Below, one piece after another: positions 34,890-41,671 of a stretch of DNA of 41,671 bases. The translations under genes and the position numbers were made by a program. The stretch is taken from NCBI RefSeq assembly GCF_900566085.1, contig NZ_UPHT01000020.1, positions 1 to 41,671 on the forward strand, in the 5' to 3' direction. The DNA is from Mycobacterium attenuatum. Lineage in GTDB: Bacteria; Actinomycetota; Actinomycetes; Mycobacteriales; Mycobacteriaceae. The notes under the pieces were generated by a model. That model had not been told where the DNA came from, ran no database searches, and was given only the letters and a program-made list of their open reading frames with translations. Numbering within the stretch: the stretch's first letter is position 1; the number at the start of each line of letters is the position of its first letter.

Positions 34890-36341
34890 CTACTCCGAGC
34901 GAACCGGCAGCTTGATGCCGGTGCCGGGTTCGCCAGGCTCGCGGCTGGGATAGAAGGTCGACCGCGGGATGCCCGACCCGGGAAGGACCGGAGCGCCGCT
35001 GACCGGCTCCCGAACGGTGGTGTTGCGCAAACCGGGATCGTTGTTGCCCGAGTTGTAGAAACCGGTATAGCCGCTGCCCGCGCTGCGCGGTCCGGCAGTG
35101 GCCGGGGAGCCGGTGCCGGCATTGCCAGTGTTCGCGCTGGAGTCGACTCCGGCAGGAGGGGTGATCGGCGTAGCGGCCGGGGGTGTGGCCGGGGCCGGGC
35201 TGAGCGCGTTTGCCAGACCCGGGTGCAGGCCGCCCGCCTGACCGAGGGCGGAGCTGAGGACGCCCGAGCTCAAGGTTGCCGTGCCGCCGGTTGCGTAGCT
35301 CGCGGAATTGGCCAACCCCGCGTCCAAGCCGGCCGAGCCGGGCAGATTGCTTTGCATCACCGACTGCCACAGACCCGCGCTCACGCCGCCGAAGTTGCCG
35401 AAGCCGGTGTTGATGCTCCCCGAGTTCCCCAGACCGCTATTGAGCAGGCCTGAGTTGCCGATGCCCATGTTGTTGTTGCCGGAGTTGAAGAAGCCGACGT
35501 TTCCGGTCCCGGAATTGCCGAAGCCGATGTTGCCAGTGCCGGAATTGAGGCCGCCGAAACCGAATTGGTTATTGCCCGTGAGCCCAAACCCGACGTCATG
35601 GTTGCCGGTGCTGCCGATGCCGAGATTGCTGTTGCCCAGGTTGCCCATGCCGACGTTGTTGTTGCCGGTGTTGCCGCCGCCGATGTTGCTGCTGCCGGTG
35701 TTGCCGATGCCCAGGTTGCCGCTGCCCGTGTTGCCGATACCGATGTTGCCGCTGCCGGTGTTGCCGAAGCCGAGGTTGATCGCGCCGTTCTTGCCGATGT
35801 CGATGCCGAGGTTGCGCAGCACCTGTTGCCAGGGCGCCAACAGCGAGGCGGCCGCGGAAGCGTCGGCGTGGTATGTCGCCATCGCAACGACATCCACCGC
35901 CCACATCTGCTCATAGGCGGCCTCGATGTCCATGATTGCCGGGGTATTGAACCCCAACCAGTTTGTGGCCGCCAGTACCTGCATCAGCCCGCGGTTGGCC
36001 GCGACGACCGCCGGCTGCACCGTCGCCGCGAGCGCCGACTCGAACGCGGTGGCCGTGGCGGCAGCTTGGGCGGCCACCTGTTCCGCCTGGGCCGCGGCGG
36101 CGCTCAGCCACGCCATGTATTGGGTGGCGACGGTCATCATCGCCGCCGCCGACGGACCCAGCCAGGAACCACTGGTGAGGTCGTCGAGCACCGAACTGAA
36201 TGAAGACATTGACGACGCCAGTTCCTCGGCCAGGCCACCCCAGGCTCCGGCCGCGGCAAGGAGCGGTCCCGCGCCGGGACCGGCGAACATCAGTGCCGAA
36301 TTGATCTCTGGCGGCAACCACGCGAAATGCGGGTTTGTCAC
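34890..36341 (-). CDS. PPE10: PPE-MPTR family protein PPE10
   Basis: 483 residues from a GTG at 36341. The PPE domain is residues 1 to about 180 (HFAWLPPEINSALMFAGPGAGPLLAAAGAW; the WxG-type turn SGSWLGPSA). Residues about 188-318 are Asn-Gly-rich pentapeptide repeats. The C-terminal about 160 residues are not repetitive and are rich in Pro, Ser and Ala, ending TGIKLPVRSE. PPE proteins are exported by type VII systems; PPE10 has been linked to ESX-5 and capsule integrity in M. marinum. Position next to Rv0441c- and Rv0443-like genes supports orthology with Rv0442c. No partner PE gene is adjacent. Confidence 0.93.
   Translation of the reverse strand: MTNPHFAWLPPEINSALMFAGPGAGPLLAAAGAWGGLAEELASSMSSFSSVLDDLTSGSWLGPSAAAMMTVATQYMAWLSAAAAQAEQVAAQAAATATAFESALAATVQPAVVAANRGLMQVLAATNWLGFNTPAIMDIEAAYEQMWAVDVVAMATYHADASAAASLLAPWQQVLRNLGIDIGKNGAINLGFGNTGSGNIGIGNTGSGNLGIGNTGSSNIGGGNTGNNNVGMGNLGNSNLGIGSTGNHDVGFGLTGNNQFGFGGLNSGTGNIGFGNSGTGNVGFFNSGNNNMGIGNSGLLNSGLGNSGSINTGFGNFGGVSAGLWQSVMQSNLPGSAGLDAGLANSASYATGGTATLSSGVLSSALGQAGGLHPGLANALSPAPATPPAATPITPPAGVDSSANTGNAGTGSPATAGPRSAGSGYTGFYNSGNNDPGLRNTTVREPVSGAPVLPGSGIPRSTFYPSREPGEPGTGIKLPVRSE
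35388..35780 (-). repeat. MPTR tandem repeats inside PPE10
   Basis: Degenerate 15-base units encode NxGxG-type pentapeptides (for example NTGSGNIGIGNTGSGNLGIG). The plus strand reads as repeated TTGCCG(G/A)TG blocks. About 26 units are present. They belong to the protein and are not a CRISPR array. Confidence 0.9.
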
Positions 36342-36436
36342 TAGCCCAAACTACCCGCCCGAGGCCCTCGACGTGGCCATATCGACGCGGGAAAACTGCG
36401 TATCCATACGGGGCGCACAGGAACCCCCAAGACTGC

Positions 36437-38164
36437 TCAGGCGGGCGCCGCAGCGAACTGGCGTCCGCGGATCAGCTTTCCGGGCCGGGCTGCGGTGGGC
36501 ACACCGTTTTCGGCGATCACTTCGCCCGAGACGACGGTTGCGACGTAGCCCTCGGCGGTCTGGTCCAGGCGCCGTCCACCGGCGGGCAGGTCGTATCGGA
36601 TGACCGGCTTGTGCAGCCGCAGGGCGTCGTGGTCGATGACGTTGAGGTCGGCTTTGTAGCCGACGGCGATGCGCCCGCGGTCGGCCAGCCCGGCCACCCG
36701 AGCCGGAACGGAGGTGAGTTCGCGCACGGCCTCGGCCACGGTGAACCGCCCGGAGGCGCGGTCCCGGGCCCAATGCGCCAAAAAATACGTCGAGTAGCTG
36801 GCGTCGCAGATCATGCCGTAATGGGCGCCGCCGTCGCCTAGGCCCAGCACCACGTCGTTGCGATGCAACAGTTTGCCGACGGTGTCCAGCGAGTTGTTCT
36901 CCAGGTTGCTGGTCGCCACCAGCAGCATGGCGTGGCCGTCGTCGTCGAGGAGCCGATCGTAGGCCTCCTCCATCGGATGCACCCCGCGGGCACGGGCGCG
37001 GGCGCCGATGCTGTCCGACGGGTCCGGCTCGTAGTTGGGGTTGTCGCACAGCGGGAAGATCCAGTCCCAGGCCTGGGCCACATACAGGATCGGATGCCCC
37101 ACGCCGGGCTTGTCGGCCAGGATGCGGGCGCGGACTTCGGGCTTGCGCAGCTCGGCTACCCGCTCGGCCAGCGGCAGGTGCATGATCTCGCGGTAGCTCG
37201 GGTACAGCACGAACGGGTTGGCCGACAGTTGCAGCCCGATGATCAGTCCGATCGGGCGGGGCAGTAGTTGCGCGGTGATATCGCCACCGTTCTTGTTGGC
37301 GTTTTCGACCATGGTGATCGCGTCCGGCCACGTCGGGTCGCCGGCGTTGGCGACCACCAGCGTGAAGGTGACTGGCAGCCCGACATCCTCGGCGACGTCG
37401 AACACCGTCTGCAATACCGGCTGATAGCCGCCGGCCGGAATGTCGGGCACGAACTGCAGCAGCCCGCCGCCGCCGTCCACCACACCCCTGGCGATCTCCT
37501 CGATCTCCTGCCGCGCGGCGTCATAGCTGGGGATCGGTGAACCGCTCTGCGTCTTGTGGATGGTCAGTCGCGACGACGCGAACCCCAGCGCGCCGGCCTC
37601 GATCGCCTCCTTGGCCAGGGCCCGCATCGCGGCCAGGTCTTGCGGGGTGGCCGGTTCGCGGTCGGCACCGCGCTGGCCCATCACGTAAACACGAAGCGGC
37701 GAATGCGGCAGGTAGACGGCCACATCGATGTCCCGCCGGCGCGCCTGTAAAGCATCCAGGTACTCGGGGAAGGTTTGCCAGGTCCACGGCAGGCCGTCGG
37801 TCATGACGACGCCGGGAATGTCCTCCACGCCGGCCATCACGTCGACGAGCACGTCGTGGTCCTCCCGGCGGCACGGCGCGAAGCCCACCCCGCAGTTGCC
37901 CATCACGACCGTGGTGACTCCGTGTGCCGACGACGGCGTCAACCGGTCGGACCAGATGGCCTGGCCATCGTAGTGGGTATGCAGGTCGACGAAACCGGGG
38001 GTGACCAGCAGGCCGGTCGCGTCGATCTCTCTGGTGGCGGTGCCACCGTTGACAACACCAACGCTTGTGATGACGCCGTCTCGCACCGCAACGTCCCCGA
38101 CATACGGCTCGCCGCCCAACCCGTCGACGATGGTGCCGTTGCAGATGAGCAGGTCGTAGGTCAT
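36437..38164 (-). CDS. Amidohydrolase, N-acyl-D-amino-acid deacylase family
   Basis: 575 residues. Metal-binding DLHTHYDGQ is at about residues 60-68, after ATGLLVTPGFV, the usual amidohydrolase entry strand. GVTTVVMGNCGVGFAPCR follows, then the long middle region with EAGALGFASSRL, and GDGGAHYGMICDAS with the late metal-ligand Asp/His. It ends with the small beta domain (GYKADLNVIDHDALRLHKP, VVSGEVIAENG). Family enzymes cleave N-acyl-D-amino acids or related amides; the true substrate is unknown. It lies upstream of PPE10 on the same strand and diverges from the DinB gene. H37Rv has nothing between Rv0442c and Rv0443, so it is extra here. Confidence 0.9.
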   Translation of the reverse strand: MTYDLLICNGTIVDGLGGEPYVGDVAVRDGVITSVGVVNGGTATREIDATGLLVTPGFVDLHTHYDGQAIWSDRLTPSSAHGVTTVVMGNCGVGFAPCRREDHDVLVDVMAGVEDIPGVVMTDGLPWTWQTFPEYLDALQARRRDIDVAVYLPHSPLRVYVMGQRGADREPATPQDLAAMRALAKEAIEAGALGFASSRLTIHKTQSGSPIPSYDAARQEIEEIARGVVDGGGGLLQFVPDIPAGGYQPVLQTVFDVAEDVGLPVTFTLVVANAGDPTWPDAITMVENANKNGGDITAQLLPRPIGLIIGLQLSANPFVLYPSYREIMHLPLAERVAELRKPEVRARILADKPGVGHPILYVAQAWDWIFPLCDNPNYEPDPSDSIGARARARGVHPMEEAYDRLLDDDGHAMLLVATSNLENNSLDTVGKLLHRNDVVLGLGDGGAHYGMICDASYSTYFLAHWARDRASGRFTVAEAVRELTSVPARVAGLADRGRIAVGYKADLNVIDHDALRLHKPVIRYDLPAGGRRLDQTAEGYVATVVSGEVIAENGVPTAARPGKLIRGRQFAAAPA

Positions 38165-38229
38165 CTAATTAATCTACGGCCGTGACGGCCGGTGGTGCCA
38201 TGGCCGTCCCCGCCCGTAAAGTCGCCGCT

Positions 38230-38772
38230 ATGGCCAGCCCCCATGCCAACACTGCCAACCATGCCCCGGCCCGGGAGCTGCTGCGCGACGCGTTCACCCG
38301 GTTGATCGAACACGCCGACGACCTCACCGACGGCCTCGCCGACGAAGTCGCCAACTACCGGCCTACCCCCGAGGCCAACAGCATTGCGTGGCTGCTCTGG
38401 CACAGCGCCCGCGTCCAGGACGTTCAGGTGGCGCACATCGCCGGCGTGGAGCAGGTGTGGACCCGCGACGGCTGGGTCGACCGGTTCGGTCTGCCCCTGT
38501 CCCGCGACGACACCGGCTACGGGCACAGCGCCGCCGAGGTGGGCAAGGTACGCGCGCCGGGCGACCTGCTGTCCGGTTACTACCACGCGGTCCACCAGCT
38601 CACCCTGGAGTACGTGGCCGCAGTGACCGCAGCCGAGCTGTCGCGCGTGGTCGACACCAACTGGAACCCGCCGGTGACCGCCAGCATGCGCTTGGTCAGC
38701 ATCATCGACGACTGCGCGCAACATCTGGGTCAGGCCGCCTACCTACGCGGCATCGTGCCGCCGGCCCAGTAG
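38230..38772 (+). CDS. DinB-like, mycothiol-dependent enzyme superfamily protein (Rv0443-like)
   Basis: 180 residues. A four-helix DinB/DUF664 fold is indicated by ARELLRDAFTRLIEHADDLTDGL, NSIAWLLWHSARVQDVQVAHIAGVEQVW, GYYHAVHQLTLEYV and IDDCAQHLGQAAYLRG. Candidate metal-binding His residues lie in LLWHSA, AHIAG and CAQHLG. Superfamily members include thiol-S-transferases using mycothiol or bacillithiol; the activity here is not known. The ATG at 38230 is chosen because the protein then starts near its M. tuberculosis homologue Rv0443; longer open frame exists upstream to 38182. A GTG gene follows after ten bases. Confidence 0.88.
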   Translation: MASPHANTANHAPARELLRDAFTRLIEHADDLTDGLADEVANYRPTPEANSIAWLLWHSARVQDVQVAHIAGVEQVWTRDGWVDRFGLPLSRDDTGYGHSAAEVGKVRAPGDLLSGYYHAVHQLTLEYVAAVTAAELSRVVDTNWNPPVTASMRLVSIIDDCAQHLGQAAYLRGIVPPAQ

Positions 38773-38782
38773 CTTGTGAGGC

Positions 38783-39631
38783 GTGCGATTTGCTGCGACG
38801 GCGGTGTTGTGGCTGGCCGCCACGGTCGCGCTGGCGGTAGCGGTCCCGGCGGCGTGGGCGCAGACCACGATCATCGATGAGGACGGCTACGCCGCCCTGG
38901 CCCAACGGGCCGCCGGCGATCCCGTCCTGCAGTCCGCCATGGCGGCCGAACTCAGCAGCCGGGCGACGGCCCTCATCGCCCAGCATCGGCGGTCGAGCTA
39001 TCCGATCGACAGCTCGACGGTGCACGATGCGGCGGCCGCATTCACCGCCGGCCCGGCGTTTCCGCCCCTCTTCGCGCGGGCGAACCGGATCGCGCACGGC
39101 TGGCTGTTCGGGCAGCCGCGAGCCGGCCGCGCCGGTGACCAGTGGGTGGTCGATCTGGCCCCCATGCTCCAAGACAGCTCGATGCAGGAGGTGCTGAGTA
39201 GCTATCACGTCGAGGCGCCGGCCACGCTGCAGGTTCCGCTGACGGTGTCGGCGCCCCGGCCGGTGCACCCGGGACAGCTGCGGCGGCTGGCTGTGTGGGG
39301 TCCGTGGATCAGTATCGGCGCCGCAGCCTCGAGCGTCGCCTGCGCGTTGCTGATGCTGCTCACCGCGCGTCGCCGGGGCAAGGCGCTGGCCAGCCTTGGG
39401 GTGTCGGCGCTGCTCGTCGGCGGCGCCGGCTGGGCCGGAATCGAAATCGGCAGCCACTATGTCGACGACGCGCTCGACCGGACCGCCGGCGATATCCGGC
39501 GGATGGCCGACGTCATGGTTGGTACCGCGGAGAGCAGCCTGCACCTCTGGTTGAACCTGACGCTGGTCGCCGGTGTGGCACTGGTGGTGCTCGGCGTGCT
39601 GGCCGCGGTGCTGGGCAGCCTGTGGAAGTGA
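38783..39631 (+). CDS. Exported/membrane protein of unknown function
   Basis: 282 residues from a GTG. A signal peptide is clear (RFAATAVLWLAATVALAVAVPAAWAQ, cleavage after about residue 26). An extracytoplasmic domain of about 140 residues follows, then three hydrophobic helices (WGPWISIGAAASSVACALLMLLTA, LASLGVSALLVGGAGWAGIEIG, LNLTLVAGVALVVLGVLAAVLGSL). The segment between the last two (YVDDALDRTAGDIRRMADVMVGTAESSLH) is helical and polar. I do not recognise the family. GAGG lies almost against the GTG, so translation may rely on coupling to the DinB gene ten bases upstream. It converges on rskA. Confidence 0.75.
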   Translation: MRFAATAVLWLAATVALAVAVPAAWAQTTIIDEDGYAALAQRAAGDPVLQSAMAAELSSRATALIAQHRRSSYPIDSSTVHDAAAAFTAGPAFPPLFARANRIAHGWLFGQPRAGRAGDQWVVDLAPMLQDSSMQEVLSSYHVEAPATLQVPLTVSAPRPVHPGQLRRLAVWGPWISIGAAASSVACALLMLLTARRRGKALASLGVSALLVGGAGWAGIEIGSHYVDDALDRTAGDIRRMADVMVGTAESSLHLWLNLTLVAGVALVVLGVLAAVLGSLWK

Positions 39632-39692
39632 CCGGGACTTCGTGTTTGACGCCGACATCGCCGCCGTGACGGCAAACTCGGCGAGCGCTGGT

Positions 39693-40391
39693 TCACCGCA
39701 GCGGCAGCTCGGCCAAAATCGCACCGGTCGGCTGCGCAGAACCGGTGCCAGGCTCGACGGTGAAGGCCAGCGCGGTTGAGTTCCCGAGGTCGGGCAGCGT
39801 GGCCTTGGTCGACGGCGCCACCGCCGCGGGCCCCATGGTCCCCGCCGAGGTGGGACCATTGGCGCCCAGCAGCCACATCTGATAAACGGTGCCCGGGGAC
39901 GGCGGCGGCACGTCGTTCATCACCAGCACGCCGGCATTGCGGTCATGGGAGAACATCACTGTGGCGGTCCCGCCGCCCAGCGGGCGCGAGACGGTCTGCA
40001 CGTCCGGTGCGCCCAGTACCTGGTCGGCGACCGTGGTCGGCGGCGATGGCCGCAGCACGGTGCCCAGGCCGAACGCGCCCAATCCCACCACCACGGCGGC
40101 GGCTGACGCGAAAACAGCTGTGCGCCAGCGTGGTTGGCGTCGGTCGGGGGTTGGTTTCACGGTGTCCAGCACGGCCGCGCGCAATCGTTCCGGCGGTTCG
40201 GTGGCCGTCGTCGCCGACACGATCGCCATCGTCTCGCGGACCGCGCGGACTTCTTCGTTGAAGGCCGCCGTGATCGCCGAGGGTGCCGCGGCGACCATGC
40301 GCTCGATGTCGATTCGCTCCTCGTCGGACACCGCATGCAGCGCATACGGGATTGCCAGCTCCAGCAGTCCGAAATCGGTCGGCTCACTCAT
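39693..40391 (-). CDS. rskA: Anti-sigma-K factor RskA
   Basis: 232 residues, as in M. tuberculosis. The N-terminal cytoplasmic sigma-binding domain ([26 protein letters not shown]) is followed by one membrane helix (about 87-110, [25 protein letters not shown]). An extracytoplasmic RskA C-terminal domain ends [18 protein letters not shown], with [19 protein letters not shown] inside. It holds SigK inactive at the membrane until regulated proteolysis. The start ATG at 40391 overlaps the sigK stop (ATGA). An open frame upstream lies within sigK. Confidence 0.96.
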   Translation of the reverse strand: MSEPTDFGLLELAIPYALHAVSDEERIDIERMVAAAPSAITAAFNEEVRAVRETMAIVSATTATEPPERLRAAVLDTVKPTPDRRQPRWRTAVFASAAAVVVGLGAFGLGTVLRPSPPTTVADQVLGAPDVQTVSRPLGGGTATVMFSHDRNAGVLVMNDVPPPSPGTVYQMWLLGANGPTSAGTMGPAAVAPSTKATLPDLGNSTALAFTVEPGTGSAQPTGAILAELPLR

Positions 40392-40951
40392 GACATACCC
40401 AGGCAGTTCCGCAGACCGCGCAGCGCGTCCCGCATCCGCGATTTGATCGTCGACAAATTCGTGGCCAGCCGGTGCGACACCTCGGCGTACGTCAGGCCGC
40501 CGTAGTAGGCCAGCTCGACGCATTCCCGTTGTACATCGGTCAGCCCGCCGAGGCATTCGGCGACCCGGCGGCGTTCGTCACCGGCGATCGCGGAGTCGGC
40601 GACGACGTCGCTGGCCGGGTCGATATTGGCCACGCCGTAGCGCGATTCCCGCTGGCTGCCGGCTTGCTCGGCGCGTACCCGGTCGACGGCGCGCCGGTGT
40701 GCCATGGTCAGTAACCAGGCCAGTGGCGAGCCCTTCACGGCGTCGTACTCCGATGCCGTCCGCCACACCTCGAGATAGATCTCCTGGGTGGTTTCTTCGC
40801 TGTAGCCCGGGTCCCGCAGCACCCGTGCCACCAGCCCGTACACCCGGGTGTTGGTGTGGTCGTAGAACGTGGCGAACGCGTCACGGTCGCCCCGCGCGAT
40901 CTGGTGCAACAGGGCGTTGAGGTCGCTGCTCAGCCGTGGCGGTCCCGTCAT
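40388..40951 (-). CDS. sigK: ECF sigma factor SigK
   Basis: 187 residues, the M. tuberculosis length, starting [15 protein letters not shown]. Region 2 shows [41 protein letters not shown] and [15 protein letters not shown]. Region 4 shows [44 protein letters not shown] with its helix-turn-helix. It directs RNA polymerase to a small regulon that in M. tuberculosis includes the antigens MPT70 and MPT83. It is translated just before its anti-sigma factor and follows the DUF1295 gene by 44 bases on the same strand. Confidence 0.97.
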   Translation of the reverse strand: MTGPPRLSSDLNALLHQIARGDRDAFATFYDHTNTRVYGLVARVLRDPGYSEETTQEIYLEVWRTASEYDAVKGSPLAWLLTMAHRRAVDRVRAEQAGSQRESRYGVANIDPASDVVADSAIAGDERRRVAECLGGLTDVQRECVELAYYGGLTYAEVSHRLATNLSTIKSRMRDALRGLRNCLGMS

Positions 40952-40995
40952 CGACGGTAGCCTATCGTCAGGTCGCACCGAAATCGCCAAACCGG

Positions 40996-41671
40996 TCATA
41001 ACTGACGCGCCGATCGCGGTGGCCGCGGCACGAAATAAGCTGTCCGGCGCTGGTATTCGGCGAAGCCCGGACGGCCCTTCATGTACTTCTCGGTCAGCCG
41101 GGCCCCGCTCACGTCGACCAGGAAGTAGGTCATCAGCAAAGGTGAAACCACCGTGAGCAGCGGCGCCCAGCCGGTGATGGTGATCAGCCACAACCCCCAC
41201 CAGACGCAGGCGTCACCGAAGTAATTGGGGTGGCGGGTCCAGGCCCACAGGCCGCGGTCCATGATGACCCCGCGGTTGGCCGGGTCGGACTTGAAGGCCC
41301 GCAACTGGCGGTCACCGAGCGCTTCGAAGACGAGCCCGACCAGCCACACCGCCACGCCCGCCGCGGTGACCACCAGCAATGGCCTCGGTGTGGGCCCGGC
41401 GACCGCGGACAGCTGCAGCGGGAAAGAGATGAACAGCGTCAGGAAGGCCTGCAGTCCGAAGACCTTGCGCACCACCTGAGCCGTCGTGGCGCCGCGCAGC
41501 AGATCGGCATAACGGGGATCCTCGCCCTTGCCGGCGGTCTTGCGGTGCATGTGCCAGCTCAGCCGCAGGCCCCACACCGTCACCAGCGCCAGCAGCAGCC
41601 ACCGGCGGGCCGGGTCGCCGGTGGCTGCTGCTGGCGCTGGTGACGGTGTGGGGCCTGCGGCTGAGCTGGCA
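40996..41671 (-). CDS. DUF1295 membrane protein (Rv0446c-like), N-terminus outside window
   Basis: The frame is open from the window end to a TGA at 40996. Trusted sequence begins around DPARRWLLLALVTVWGLRLSWHMHRKTAGKGEDPRYADLLRG. Helices and the family core GLVFEALGDRQLRAFKSDP, WAWTRHPNYFGDACVWWG and GRPGFAEYQRRTAYFVPRPP follow. DUF1295 proteins resemble steroid reductases/isoprenylcysteine methyltransferases; in M. tuberculosis Rv0446c lies upstream of sigK next to ufaA1. Bases beyond about 41615 are the inverted copy of 41552-41607, so the residues they would encode should not be trusted. About 60 N-terminal residues are missing. Confidence 0.85.
   Translation of the reverse strand, partial: ASSAAGPTPSPAPAAATGDPARRWLLLALVTVWGLRLSWHMHRKTAGKGEDPRYADLLRGATTAQVVRKVFGLQAFLTLFISFPLQLSAVAGPTPRPLLVVTAAGVAVWLVGLVFEALGDRQLRAFKSDPANRGVIMDRGLWAWTRHPNYFGDACVWWGLWLITITGWAPLLTVVSPLLMTYFLVDVSGARLTEKYMKGRPGFAEYQRRTAYFVPRPPRSARQL
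41552..41671. repeat. Perfect 56-bp inverted repeat at the window end
   Basis: 41616-41671 is the exact reverse complement of 41552-41607, with eight bases between. The left arm is real coding sequence of the DUF1295 gene. A fold-back of this size ending exactly at the last base points to a contig-end artefact. Confidence 0.95.

Noticed and set aside
35388..35780. CRISPR-like repeated blocks
   Set aside because: They are 15-base coding units of the PPE10 MPTR region with no spacers.

Overview
The window is high-GC DNA with PE_PGRS and PPE-MPTR genes, a mycothiol-type DinB protein, a 540-residue GroEL2 and a SigK/RskA pair. It therefore comes from a slow-growing Mycobacterium. From about 5.9 kb onward the gene order follows the M. 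tuberculosis H37Rv block Rv0424c to Rv0446c. Several genes sit between these landmarks that H37Rv lacks at this locus, which argues for a non-tuberculosis slow grower; the exact species cannot be fixed by eye. Both ends of the window cut a gene.

Layout. 1-718 (-): 5' part of a PE_PGRS gene. 863-5892 (+): a signalling cluster made of a PAS-ANTAR protein, a STAS anti-anti-sigma-type protein and a 1287-residue protein joining a hybrid histidine kinase to a SpoIIE-type phosphatase and an RsbW-like ATPase domain. 5929-13725 (-): a small conserved protein, the giant P-type ATPase CtpH, a membrane protein, XthA, a GNAT acetyltransferase and peptide deformylase. 14087-17607 (+): a DUF3263 protein, VirR, the lipoprotein SodC, a carboxylate-amine ligase and a Lon-N-domain protein. 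17604-21411 (-): four tightly coupled genes (alpha/beta hydrolase, membrane b-type cytochrome fused to a molybdopterin domain, small membrane protein, MFS). 21520-22843 (-): a membrane glycosyltransferase-like gene with a decayed 5' end. 23050-26851 (-): psd, pssA and a double-AAA ATPase in one overlapping operon. 26999-28237 (+): MFS exporter. 28240-30413 (-): an SDR and moeA2. 30482-32391 (+): a VOC protein and a Baeyer-Villiger-type monooxygenase. 32706-34328 (+): groEL2 with two CIRCE operators and a strong intrinsic terminator. 34434-38164 (-): a flavin-binding PNPOx-like protein, PPE10 and a D-aminoacylase-like amidohydrolase. 38230-39631 (+): DinB-like protein and a secreted/membrane protein. 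39693-41671 (-): rskA, sigK and a DUF1295 membrane protein cut by the window end.

Functional themes are envelope biology (PssA/Psd phospholipid synthesis, VirR, PPE10, PE_PGRS), redox and stress (SodC, GroEL2, SigK/RskA, molybdo-oxidoreductase, BVMO) and a multi-input signalling cluster. The most unusual items are the kinase-phosphatase-anti-sigma fusion, the second degenerate P-type ATPase half inside CtpH, the hydrolase-molybdoenzyme-MFS operon, paired dyad repeats before sodC, and a perfect 56-bp inverted repeat at the right end that looks like an assembly fold-back.
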